Assembly: GCF_029892095.1 (NCBI RefSeq)
Contig: NZ_JARZAE010000004.1
Location: forward strand, 3,162,001 to 3,226,000
Direction of reading: 5' to 3'
Length of the DNA stretch: 64,000 bases
DNA from: Kitasatospora sp. MAP12-44
Lineage (GTDB): Bacteria; Actinomycetota; Actinomycetes; Streptomycetales; Streptomycetaceae
Shown: piece after piece, positions 16,739-24,553 of the stretch
Layout of the letters: every line of letters begins with the position of its first letter
How positions within the stretch are numbered: position 1 is the stretch's first letter
The notes under the pieces: generated by a model
What the model saw: only the letters and a program-made list of their open reading frames with translations
Told to the model about the DNA's origin: nothing
Database searches by the model: none
Program-made: the position numbers and the translations under genes

Positions 16739-19090
16739 TCAGGCCACGATGGCGTCTTCGGGTTGGATCGGGAGGCGGCCGACCGGGAGGCCGGTGGCGG
16801 CGCGGACGGCGGCGGCGATGGCGGCGGGGGCCACCACGGCGGGGGCCGCGCTGACGGCCTTGGCGCCGAAGGTGGCGACGACGTCGCGCTCCTCCAGCAG
16901 GGCCGCGATCCGGACGTCGGGGGTGTCCAGGGCGGTGGGCAGGCGGTAGCCGGTGAGCGAGGGGTTGGCGAGCAGGCCGCCGGAGGTGCGCAGGTCCTCC
17001 AACAGGGCCAGGCCCACGCCCTGGGCCACGCCGGCCTCGATCCGGTCCTCGATCTGGCCGGGGTTCAGCGCCCGGCCGACGTCCTGGGCGACCGTCACGT
17101 CGACCACCCGGACGGCGCCGAGCTCGATGTCCACGTCGACCACCGCGCGCATCGCGCAGAAGGCGATCGAGACGAAGGCGTCGCCCTGCCCGGCCTCGTC
17201 CAGCGGCTCGGTCGGGTGCGGGCGGCACTGGGCGGTGGCCCAGAGCTCCTTGCCCTCCAGCGCCTCGGTGACCGGCATGCCGAGCACGCCGTCGTAGGAA
17301 GTGATCTTGCCGTCGGAGATCGAGAGCAGCTCGACGGACATCCCGAAGTTGGCGGCGATCGGCTGCAGCAGCTGGTGGCGGACCATCAGTGCGGCCCGCT
17401 CGACGGCTCCGCCGGAGACCCAGGTGTGCCGGCCGCGGGCCGAGGGGCCGGCGATCGACTGGTCGCTGTCGACCGGCGCAACGTAGACCTCGCTGACGCC
17501 GAGCACCGACTGGACGATCTGCCGGGCCAGCGTGGCGAAGCCCTGGCCGGAGTCGACGGCCGCGCAGATCACGGTGGCGTGGTCGCCGCTGACCCGGACG
17601 GTCGCGGTGGAGACCTCGTCCTCGCCCTCGGCGCCGAGCATGTGCACCATGCCCACCGCGTAACCGATGCCGCGCCGTACCGCCGCCGGGTCACCCGCGC
17701 CGCCGGGGCCGCCGGGCAGCAGCCAGTCGGTGTCGGGCTCGTCGACCGGGAGGGCGGGCAGCGGGGAAGCGGCGACCGCGTCGATCAGCGCGGCCACCGG
17801 GGCCGGGCAGGTGACGGCCTGTCCGGTGGGCATCGCGCCGCCGGTGGCGAGCACGTTGCGGCGGCGGATCTCCAGCGGCTCGATGCCGAGGCGGGCGGCC
17901 AGCTGGTCGAGCTGCGACTCGTAGGCGAAGCAGGTCTGCAGGGCGCCCTCGCCGCGCATCCGACCGGCCGGCGGGTTGTTGGTGCGCACCGCCCAGGCGT
18001 CGACGAAGACGTTCGGGCACACGTACGGGCCGACCGAGAACGCCGTCGCGGCGGCCAGTGCCTCCGCGGAGACGTCTGCGTAGGCGCCGCCGTCCAGCAG
18101 GATCTGCGCCTCCACCTTCAGCAACGTGCCCTGCGCGTCCGCGTGGTGGCGGTAGCGCAGCAGGGCGGGGTGGCGGGTGGCGTGGGCCTGGAAGGACTCC
18201 TCGCGGGTCAGGGTCATCTTCACCGGACGGCCGGTGCGCAGCGCCAGCAGGGCGAGGGTGACCTGGAAGGAGAGGTCCTCGCGGTCTGCGGTCGCGCCGG
18301 GCACGCCGGTGACGACCAGGCGCACCCGGTCCGGCTCCAGGCCCAGGCAGGCGGCGGTGCGCTCGCGGTCGCCGTGCGGGTCGGTGGAGGACAGGTGCAG
18401 CTCGACGCCGCCGTCGGGGCGGGGCACCGCGAGCCCGGCCTCGGCACCGATCGGCGCCGGGTCCTGGCGGCCGACCTGGTAGAGGCCCTCGACGATCACC
18501 TCGCCGACCACCTCCGGGTCGCCGCTGCGCAGCGGGATGTGCCGGAAGAGGTTGCCGTCCGGGTGCAGCGGGGGCGCGTGAAAGGCCTGCTCGGGGTCGG
18601 TGAGCGCGTCGAGGAGCTCGTACTCGACCACGATCGAGGCGGCGGCCAGCCGCGCGGTGTCGGGGTGGTCGGCGGCGACGGCGGCGATCGGCTCGCCGTG
18701 GTGGCGGACCACGTCGGTGGCCAGCACCGGCCGGTCGGAGCCGGTGGGACCGTCCTCACTGCCGCCCTCCAGGCCGCCGCCCCGGGCGGGCGGCAGGTCT
18801 GCGGCGGTGATCACGGCGTGCACGCCGGGGACGGCGAGGGCGGCCGCGGTGTCGATCGAGACGATCCGGGCGTGCGGGTGCGGCGAGCGCAGCACCGCGC
18901 CCCAGAGCAGGCCCTCGGCCCAGAGGTCGGCGGCAAAGGGGTAGATGCCGAGCGCCTTGGGGAGCGCGTCGGTACGCAGCGGGGAGCTGCCGAGGCCGAA
19001 CGGCTGGTCCGCCGCTGCCGTGTCCTCGGTCCCGGCGGGGTCCTCGGGGGCGTCCGGCGGGGCGAGGACGGTGTCGGTCGGGGAGGTCAT
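16739..19090 (-). CDS. Xanthine dehydrogenase-family molybdopterin subunit, catalytic Glu missing
   Basis: 783 residues of the large (XdhB/CoxL-type) subunit. An N-terminal Ald_Xan_dh_C-like domain (about 35-145) is followed by molybdopterin-binding regions: a glycine-rich NNPPAGRMRGEGALQ segment, SGQGFATLARQIVQSVLGV, and GPSARGRHTWVSGGAV. Where relatives have the active-site glutamate near the C-terminus (KGxGEPP or KGCGEAG), this protein reads FGAKAVSAAPAV, so the glutamate appears replaced by alanine. The start overlaps the 2Fe-2S gene stop (ATGA). The operon is FAD subunit, 2Fe-2S subunit, Mo subunit. It may have a different chemistry, or be non-catalytic; the substrate is unknown. Confidence 0.85.
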   Translation of the reverse strand: MTSPTDTVLAPPDAPEDPAGTEDTAAADQPFGLGSSPLRTDALPKALGIYPFAADLWAEGLLWGAVLRSPHPHARIVSIDTAAALAVPGVHAVITAADLPPARGGGLEGGSEDGPTGSDRPVLATDVVRHHGEPIAAVAADHPDTARLAAASIVVEYELLDALTDPEQAFHAPPLHPDGNLFRHIPLRSGDPEVVGEVIVEGLYQVGRQDPAPIGAEAGLAVPRPDGGVELHLSSTDPHGDRERTAACLGLEPDRVRLVVTGVPGATADREDLSFQVTLALLALRTGRPVKMTLTREESFQAHATRHPALLRYRHHADAQGTLLKVEAQILLDGGAYADVSAEALAAATAFSVGPYVCPNVFVDAWAVRTNNPPAGRMRGEGALQTCFAYESQLDQLAARLGIEPLEIRRRNVLATGGAMPTGQAVTCPAPVAALIDAVAASPLPALPVDEPDTDWLLPGGPGGAGDPAAVRRGIGYAVGMVHMLGAEGEDEVSTATVRVSGDHATVICAAVDSGQGFATLARQIVQSVLGVSEVYVAPVDSDQSIAGPSARGRHTWVSGGAVERAALMVRHQLLQPIAANFGMSVELLSISDGKITSYDGVLGMPVTEALEGKELWATAQCRPHPTEPLDEAGQGDAFVSIAFCAMRAVVDVDIELGAVRVVDVTVAQDVGRALNPGQIEDRIEAGVAQGVGLALLEDLRTSGGLLANPSLTGYRLPTALDTPDVRIAALLEERDVVATFGAKAVSAAPAVVAPAAIAAAVRAATGLPVGRLPIQPEDAIVA

Positions 19091-20427
19091 GCGTGGTCGT
19101 CCTCGGGGAGGCGGAGGCCATGCGCGGGGGTGGCGTCGTAGGAGGCGCCGGGCGCGGGTTCGTAGACGGTCCCGTCGTAGCCGGCACCGTCGTAGGGCGT
19201 GCCGTCGTACGGGGTGCCCTGGTAGGGCGCGCCCTCGTACGGGGCGCCCTGGTAGGGGGCGCCGGCGTACTGCGGGTCCTGGTAGGCCGCCGGGTACGGG
19301 GTGTCCTGCGGCGTGCCCTGCGGGGGCGTCCCGTACGGCGTGCCGTGGGCCGGGGTGGGCTCGTACGGCGTCCCGTGCGCCGGAGTGCCCTCGAACGGCG
19401 CACCCGGCGCGCTGGTGCCGTGCGCGGGCGTGGGCTCGTAGCCCGCGCCGGCCGCGTACACCGTGCCGGGTCCGTACGCCGTCGCCTCGTAGCCCGGGTA
19501 GCCCTGCGGCGGGATCACGCCGACGCCGACGCCGGTGCCGGCCGCGGTGGGATGCGGCTCATAGCCCGCCTCCGCCGCCGGGGCGGGCACGAAGGGCTGG
19601 GCGGTGATCCAGCCGCTGTCGTCGCTCCCGAAGACCGGCACCTCGCCGGCCGCCGCGGTCTCGGTCCAGGCGTCCTGGTACACCGGCAGGTCGGCGAACT
19701 CGGGTTCGGCGGGCGCCGAAGGCACTGCGGGCGCCGAAGGCACTGCGGGCGCCGAAGGCACTGCGGGCGCCGAAGGCGCCGGGAGCTGCGACGGCTCTGC
19801 GGGCGCCGGGGAGTCGGCCTGCGCCGACTGCTCCGCGACCGGCTCCGCGGTCTCGGCCGCCGGCTCGGCGGCGGCCTCCTCCGCCTCCAGCAGCGCCGCG
19901 CCGCGCGCGTCCGCCACCGTCTGGACGGCCGCCAGCGCGCTGCGGTAGCCCGTGCACCGGCACAGGTTGCCGCAGAGCGCCTGACGCGCCTCGACCTCAC
20001 TCGGCCGGTGGTTGCGCTGCAGCAGGTCGTGCACCGCCATCGCCATGCCCGGCGTGCAGTAGCCGCACTGCACGGCGCCGGAGTCGGCCAGCGCCTGCTG
20101 GACGTCGCTGGCCGCGCCGCCCGCCGACAGGCCCTCCACCGTGTTGATCTCGCTGTCCGCGGCCAGCGCGGCCGGCACCAGGCAGCCGGCCACCAGCTGG
20201 CCGTCCACCTGCACCGAGCAGGCGCCGCACTCGCCCTGCTCGCAGCCGTTCTTGGCACCCGCCAGGCCCAGGCGCTCGCGCAGCACATAGAGCAGGCTCT
20301 CGCCGATCCAGGCGTCCGCGACGGGTCTCTCGAAGCCGTTGACCCGCAGCGTGTAGGACGCGCAGGGGCGGTCGTCGACCGGGTGGACCTGGTGGTTCGT
20401 CACATCAGCCGTCACGTCAGCCGTCAC
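19087..20427 (-). CDS. 2Fe-2S subunit of molybdenum hydroxylase with long repetitive tail
   Basis: 446 residues against about 160-200 for the family. The N-terminal ~175 residues are a normal small subunit: plant-type ferredoxin cluster (CEQGECGACSV plus a later Cys) and the [2Fe-2S]-binding helical domain (QCGYCTPGM, CGNLCRCTGY). All eight cysteines are present. The remaining ~265 residues are low complexity: SAPAVP repeats, then many GTPY/GAPY/TPAHG units rich in Tyr, Pro, Gly and Thr, likely disordered. GTG at 20427 overlaps the upstream gene stop (GTGA); the start region itself repeats a 15-base unit. The electron-transfer core is convincing; the tail has no assigned function. Confidence 0.88.
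   Translation of the reverse strand: MTADVTADVTNHQVHPVDDRPCASYTLRVNGFERPVADAWIGESLLYVLRERLGLAGAKNGCEQGECGACSVQVDGQLVAGCLVPAALAADSEINTVEGLSAGGAASDVQQALADSGAVQCGYCTPGMAMAVHDLLQRNHRPSEVEARQALCGNLCRCTGYRSALAAVQTVADARGAALLEAEEAAAEPAAETAEPVAEQSAQADSPAPAEPSQLPAPSAPAVPSAPAVPSAPAVPSAPAEPEFADLPVYQDAWTETAAAGEVPVFGSDDSGWITAQPFVPAPAAEAGYEPHPTAAGTGVGVGVIPPQGYPGYEATAYGPGTVYAAGAGYEPTPAHGTSAPGAPFEGTPAHGTPYEPTPAHGTPYGTPPQGTPQDTPYPAAYQDPQYAGAPYQGAPYEGAPYQGTPYDGTPYDGAGYDGTVYEPAPGASYDATPAHGLRLPEDDHA
19709..19780. repeat. 18-bp tandem repeat, four copies, inside the 2Fe-2S subunit gene
   Basis: GCGGGCGCCGAAGGCACT is repeated exactly at 19709, 19727 and 19745, and a fourth copy at 19763 differs at its end. It encodes SAPAVP units in the linker of the 2Fe-2S protein. 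Exact DNA-level repetition suggests recent expansion by slippage. Confidence 0.9.
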
Positions 20428-21320
20428 TTCAGCGCCCTTCCCAGTGCCCGGCGGGCCAGCACCGCCACGGTACGCCGCAGCTGCACCGCCGCAGCCGTCG
20501 GCCCCTCGCCCGTGAGCGCCGATGCGGCGTCGGCGCCGTAGCCGTCCGGCACGCAGGCGGTGGCCACGTACTCGCCGAACGCGGCCGAGGCGGCCGGGTC
20601 GATGGCCGGCACGCCCTCCTCGCCACGCGCGTCCCAGTTGATGCAGCCGGCCACCCAGGCCTCGGCCTCCAGCGGCCGCAGCGGCACCGGCGCGACGGCG
20701 CCGACCGCGCAGCGCACGGCTCGCCGGGCCGGGTCGAGCACCAGGGCGACGGAGGCGGTGGCCCGGGAGGGTCCGCTGCGTCCGGTGGCCTTGAGGAAGA
20801 CCTGCGGGGCGTGCAGCAGCGGGACCCGGACCCAGGTGAGCAGTTCACCCGGGCGCATCGGGTCCAGGCCGGTGAGCAGGTGGCTGACCGGGACCTCGCG
20901 GGTGGCGCCGGGCCGGGTCAGCGTGACGCTGGCCTCCAGCGCGGCCAGCACCGGCAGGGTGTCGCCGGCGGGGGCCGCGGTGACGATGTTGCCGCCGAGC
21001 GTTCCGACATTGCGGGTCTGCGGCGGGCCCGCGGTCCGCGCGGCATCGGCCAGTGCGGGGATGAGGGCGGCGAAGTCGGGTCGGTCCATCCGAGCCAGCG
21101 TCAGCCCGGCGCCGAGCACCGCGGTTCCGCCGTCCTCGTAGCGCCAGCCGCGCAGTTCGGTGATCCGGCCCAGGCCGATCAGCGCGGCCGGTCGCAACCG
21201 TCCGGCGTTGACCGCCTCCATCAGGTCGGTGCCACCGGCCACCGGTACCGCGGCGGGACTGGCGGCCAGCGCCTCGACGGCCTCGTCGAGGGAGGTCGGC
21301 AGCATGATCGTCCGGTTCAC
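20424..21320 (-). CDS. FAD-binding subunit of molybdenum hydroxylase
   Basis: 298 residues of the CoxM/XdhA-middle type. Two FAD-binding motifs are clear: AVPVAGGTDLMEAV (about 28-41) and TLGGNIVTAAPAGDTLPVL (about 105-123). A CO_deh_flav_C domain forms the C-terminal third. It accepts electrons from the 2Fe-2S clusters. GTG at 21320 is preferred because GGTGGGA lies at good spacing; a GTG at 21341 has none. It is the first gene of the operon and overlaps the 2Fe-2S gene by 3 bases. No CoxG, XdhC or MoCo insertion chaperone gene is seen in the vicinity. Confidence 0.9.
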   Translation of the reverse strand: MNRTIMLPTSLDEAVEALAASPAAVPVAGGTDLMEAVNAGRLRPAALIGLGRITELRGWRYEDGGTAVLGAGLTLARMDRPDFAALIPALADAARTAGPPQTRNVGTLGGNIVTAAPAGDTLPVLAALEASVTLTRPGATREVPVSHLLTGLDPMRPGELLTWVRVPLLHAPQVFLKATGRSGPSRATASVALVLDPARRAVRCAVGAVAPVPLRPLEAEAWVAGCINWDARGEEGVPAIDPAASAAFGEYVATACVPDGYGADAASALTGEGPTAAAVQLRRTVAVLARRALGRALK

Positions 21321-21639
21321 CAGGATCCCACCGTGCTCCACTCACTCAGGCTGGGCTCACTCGACTGGAGCTCGGCCTCTCGGCGGCCGGCGCGAGGGCC
21401 GGCCGGTTCGTCCCGCACCGCGGGTCTGCGGTACCGCCCGTAGAGTACGGGCCCCGGCTGCCGAACAGAAGCAGCCGGTCGGGGTTGGGCAACTCTGGCA
21501 CATCACGCGCGATGATCACCCCCGGGGTAGCCGACGTTCCCGTCATCTTTCGGGTAGTTCCGGAACGAATCGGACCGGAAGTTCATCTTTTCTTGACGCA
21601 GGAGCCACCCTCGAAGGTTCCCAAACGCCGAAATGATGA
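21321..21639. other. 319-bp region upstream of the molybdenum hydroxylase operon
   Basis: Contains the operon's presumed promoter. On the minus strand a 66-codon open frame (21346-21546) exists, but its second half has no protein-like character and it lacks a good ribosome-binding site, so it is not called as a gene. The part near 21535-21640 is locally AT-richer. Confidence 0.5.
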
Positions 21640-23247
21640 TCAGACCGCAGGTGGCGGGCCCTCCAGCGGCCGCCCCAGCACACCGGGGCGGCGCTGCCAG
21701 GGGTGCGGGCCGCCGGGCGGGCGGTACTCCACACCCAGGGCGTCCAGCCGGGCGTAGTGGGTGCGCATCCGGCGCTCGAAGCCGGGCCAGTCGCGGGCCG
21801 CCGGGTCCGTGGGCAGCGCCGACCAGGCGACCTCGGCGAAGGCCGCCAGGCGCGGAAACGCCCGGTAGTCGAGATCCCGGGCGTCGTCCGTGAACTCGGT
21901 CCACAGGTTCGCCTGAGCGCCGATCACGTGAGCGGCACTCACCGGGTCGAGTGACGCCGGTACCGGCTCGAAGCGGTACACGTCCTCCAGCGTGCGCACC
22001 CAGCCGACCGGGATCGGCTCGTCGGGGCCGACCGCCTGCCGGTGGTCCAGGTAGACCTGCTGCTCGGGGCACATCACCACGTCGTGCCCGGCCCGCGCGG
22101 CCGCCACCCCGCCCGCGTACCCGCGCCAGGAGGACACCGCGGCCCCCGCAGGGAGTCCTCTCCCCAGGATTTCGTCCCAGCCGATCAGCCGCCGGCCGCG
22201 CGCGCTCAGCCAGCCGTCGAAGTGCCGGATGAACCACGCCTGCAGCTCGTCCTCGTCCGCCAGCCCCTGCTGCTTGATCCGCTCCTGCGCGGCCGGGCTG
22301 GCCCGCCACTGCTCCTTGGGGCACTCGTCCCCGCCGAGATGGATGAACTCGGACGGGAAGACGTCCAGCAGCTCCTCCAGGACGCCCTCGAAGAAGGCGA
22401 GCGTGGCATCCGAGACGTTCAGCACGTTGGGGGTGACACCCCAGTCGGTCCACACCCCGAGCTCGGCCGTGTCCACCACGTCGGTGTTGCCCAGCTCGGG
22501 GTAGGCCGCGATGGCGGCCTGGGTGTGGCCCGGCAGGTCGATCTCGGGAACCACCGTGATGCCCCGCTCGGCCGCGTAGGCGACCAGCTCGCGCAGGTCG
22601 TCCTGGGTGTAGAAGCCGCCGTGCGGGCGGTCGTCGCGCCGGCCGGCGTCCCGGAAGCCGACCATCGAGCGCTCCCGCCAGGAGCCCCGCTCGGTGAGCC
22701 CGGGGTAGCGCTTGACCTCGAACCGCCAGCCCTGGTCGTCGGTCAGGTGCAGGTGCAGCACATTGAGCCGGTGCGCGGCCAGCAGGTCGACGTAGCGCAG
22801 CAGGTCGGCCCGCGGCAGGAAGTGCCGCGAGACGTCCAGCAGCACGCCGCGCCAGCCGAACCGCGGGGCGTCGGCGAGCTCGCAGGCCGGCAGCGTCCAG
22901 CCGGTGCGGCGCAGCGGCGCGCGCCGGTAGGCGTCGGGGCCGAGCAGCTGACGCAGCGTCTGGGCCGCCCAGTGCAGGCCGCCCGCTCCCCCGGCGGTGA
23001 GCAGCGCGCGCCGCTCGTCGACGGCGATCCGGTACTCCTCCGGGCCGAGCCCGGCGTCCAGCCGCAGTTCGACGTCCGGGGCCGGCGCGGGCGCCAGCGG
23101 CAGCCCGGTGGCGGCGCCGAGCACCGTACGCAGCCACCGCTCGGCGGCCTCGGTGCCGGGGGCGCCGCCCAGCGTGGTCCGCGGTCCCAGCAGCAGCCCC
23201 CGTGCGGCGGGGAAGCTGCAGCGCAGCGGAGCGGGGATGAGGTCCAT
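21640..23247 (-). CDS. Family GH20 beta-N-acetylhexosaminidase
   Basis: 535 residues. A GH20b-like N-terminal domain (about 1-130) precedes a TIM-barrel catalytic domain. The barrel start is marked by FGWRGVLLDVSRHF and LNVLHLHLTDDQGWRFEV; the substrate-assisting Asp and acid Glu are adjacent in HLGGDECPKEQW. It removes terminal GlcNAc (or GalNAc) from chitin fragments, peptidoglycan or glycans. No signal peptide is evident, so it probably acts on imported chitooligosaccharides in the cytoplasm. ATG at 23247 has AGGA eight bases upstream; ATG at 23256 is an alternative. Confidence 0.93.
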   Translation of the reverse strand: MDLIPAPLRCSFPAARGLLLGPRTTLGGAPGTEAAERWLRTVLGAATGLPLAPAPAPDVELRLDAGLGPEEYRIAVDERRALLTAGGAGGLHWAAQTLRQLLGPDAYRRAPLRRTGWTLPACELADAPRFGWRGVLLDVSRHFLPRADLLRYVDLLAAHRLNVLHLHLTDDQGWRFEVKRYPGLTERGSWRERSMVGFRDAGRRDDRPHGGFYTQDDLRELVAYAAERGITVVPEIDLPGHTQAAIAAYPELGNTDVVDTAELGVWTDWGVTPNVLNVSDATLAFFEGVLEELLDVFPSEFIHLGGDECPKEQWRASPAAQERIKQQGLADEDELQAWFIRHFDGWLSARGRRLIGWDEILGRGLPAGAAVSSWRGYAGGVAAARAGHDVVMCPEQQVYLDHRQAVGPDEPIPVGWVRTLEDVYRFEPVPASLDPVSAAHVIGAQANLWTEFTDDARDLDYRAFPRLAAFAEVAWSALPTDPAARDWPGFERRMRTHYARLDALGVEYRPPGGPHPWQRRPGVLGRPLEGPPPAV

Positions 23248-23328
23248 GCCGCTCATCCTGCCCCGCCGACACCGATTGGCATAGACCACTGAAGGGCCAG
23301 TGGCCGATGCCGATCGGACTGCCCGCGG

Positions 23329-23613
23329 CTACTTCTTCTTGTCGCCCGACTTGTCGCCGCCGCCCGGCTCGATGCCCTCGAAGATCTCCTTGCACATCGG
23401 GCAGACCGGGTACTTCTTCGGGTCGCGCCCGGGCACCCAGACCTTGCCGCAGAGTGCGACCACCGGGGAGCCGGAGAGCGCGCTCTCCATGATCTTGTCC
23501 TTCTGGACATAGTGCGCGAAGCGCTCGTGGTCGCCGTCCCCGTGGGACACCTGGGGGACGGGCTCGACCAGGGTGCCGGTGCCGAGGCCGCGCTCGGGCT
23601 CAAGAGTGCTCAT
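23329..23613 (-). CDS. DUF3039 zinc-ribbon-like protein
   Basis: 94 residues matching the small actinobacterial DUF3039 family. The conserved core is HYVQKDKIMESALSG followed by VVALCGKVWVPGRDP and YPVCPMCKEIF, giving three cysteines plus His that could bind zinc. The C-terminus is Lys/Asp-rich. ATG at 23613 gives the usual short N-terminus. Function unknown; the gene is almost universal in actinomycetes as far as I recall, and sits next to AlgH here. Confidence 0.85.
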   Translation of the reverse strand: MSTLEPERGLGTGTLVEPVPQVSHGDGDHERFAHYVQKDKIMESALSGSPVVALCGKVWVPGRDPKKYPVCPMCKEIFEGIEPGGGDKSGDKKK

Positions 23614-23690
23614 GAGGGTCAAGTCTATGGGGGCCGTGCGGGAAACGGACCATCGCGAAACGAACGGCCCGACCGCGCCCGCGCCCCGGG

Positions 23691-24260
23691 TCAGTTGAGC
23701 GTCGGGTCCTCGGGGTAGGTCGCCAGTATCGCCAGCGGGCTGCGCTGGCGGCGCAGCACCGAGCGCCACAGCCGCTCGGGGTCGGGGCAGGAGATGTCCC
23801 CCGGCTCGGAGTCCACCAGGTACCAGGCGCCCTCGTCGATCTCCAGCTCCAGCTGGCCCGGCGTCCAGCCCGAGTAGCCGGCGAAGACCCGCAGCCCGCC
23901 CAGCTCCCCGGCCAGGATCTGCGGCGGCGCCTCCAGGTCGACCAGCCCGATCGCCCCGTGCACCCGCCGCCAGCCCAGCGGGTCGGCCGGTCCGGGCTCA
24001 CCGGGCACCACGGCGACGGCGAGCGCGGAGTCCAGCCCGACCGGGCCGCCCTGGAAGACCACCGGCGGCGCGCCCGCCAGATCGGCCCAGCCGTCCAGTA
24101 CGTCCACGACGCCGACCGGGGTCGGACGGTTCAGGACGACGCCCAGCGCGCCCTGCACGTCGTGGTCCAGCAGCAGCACCACCGATCCGGCGAAGTTGGG
24201 ATCGGTGAGCATCGGAGTCGCGACGAGCAGTCGGCCGGTGTGGGAAGGGGCCGCGGTCAT
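23691..24260 (-). CDS. AlgH/YqgE (UPF0301) family protein
   Basis: 189 residues. Characteristic motifs of the family are present: N-terminal GRLLVATPMLTDPNFAGSVVLLLDH, GALGVVLNRPT, FQGGPV, and a late FAGYSGWTPGQLELEI. The fold is known from structures, but the biochemical role is unresolved; in Pseudomonas it was linked to alginate regulation. Cytoplasmic, no membrane segments. ATG at 24260 fits the family N-terminus. Confidence 0.93.
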   Translation of the reverse strand: MTAAPSHTGRLLVATPMLTDPNFAGSVVLLLDHDVQGALGVVLNRPTPVGVVDVLDGWADLAGAPPVVFQGGPVGLDSALAVAVVPGEPGPADPLGWRRVHGAIGLVDLEAPPQILAGELGGLRVFAGYSGWTPGQLELEIDEGAWYLVDSEPGDISCPDPERLWRSVLRRQRSPLAILATYPEDPTLN

Positions 24261-24415
24261 GTCTCACATGATCCCGCAGCGGCGGCCCGGGCGGGTACCC
24301 AACACGAAACCCGGTCCGGTCGAGGCAGATCGAGCACGCTCCGCAGACAAACCTCGGACACCGTGGAACTCACCCGAATGGCGGCCTGTCGGCTGACCTT
24401 CCACCCGGAGAGAGC

Positions 24416-24553
24416 ATGATCACCACTGGTTCTCACGGGAACCAAAGAACCTCCTACTACCATCTACCGAAGGTGGCGCCCGTGCGTCCCGCGCCAGGCG
24501 CCTCTCCCCCCCTGCCACTTCGGCTGCGAATCCCCCGATTGCGAGAACGATGA
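24416..24553 (+). CDS. 45-codon upstream ORF overlapping the murA start
   Basis: ATG at 24416 follows GGAGAG with 3-base spacing, and the frame stays open until a TGA that overlaps the murA start codon as ATGA. The deduced peptide (starting MITTGSHGNQRTSYYHLPK, then Pro/Arg-rich) has no recognised domain and uses codons rare in this genome (AGA, CTA, TTG, several CGA). murA itself has only a weak GAGA element, so murA translation may depend on ribosomes finishing this ORF. This is a regulatory leader candidate, not an established gene. Confidence 0.45.
   Translation: MITTGSHGNQRTSYYHLPKVAPVRPAPGASPPLPLRLRIPRLRER

Noticed and set aside
21346..21546. 66-codon minus-strand ORF upstream of the molybdenum hydroxylase operon (starts MTGTSATPGVII)
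   Set aside because: Only the first half looks protein-like, the ribosome-binding site is poor and it occupies the expected promoter region; left as unassigned intergenic DNA.
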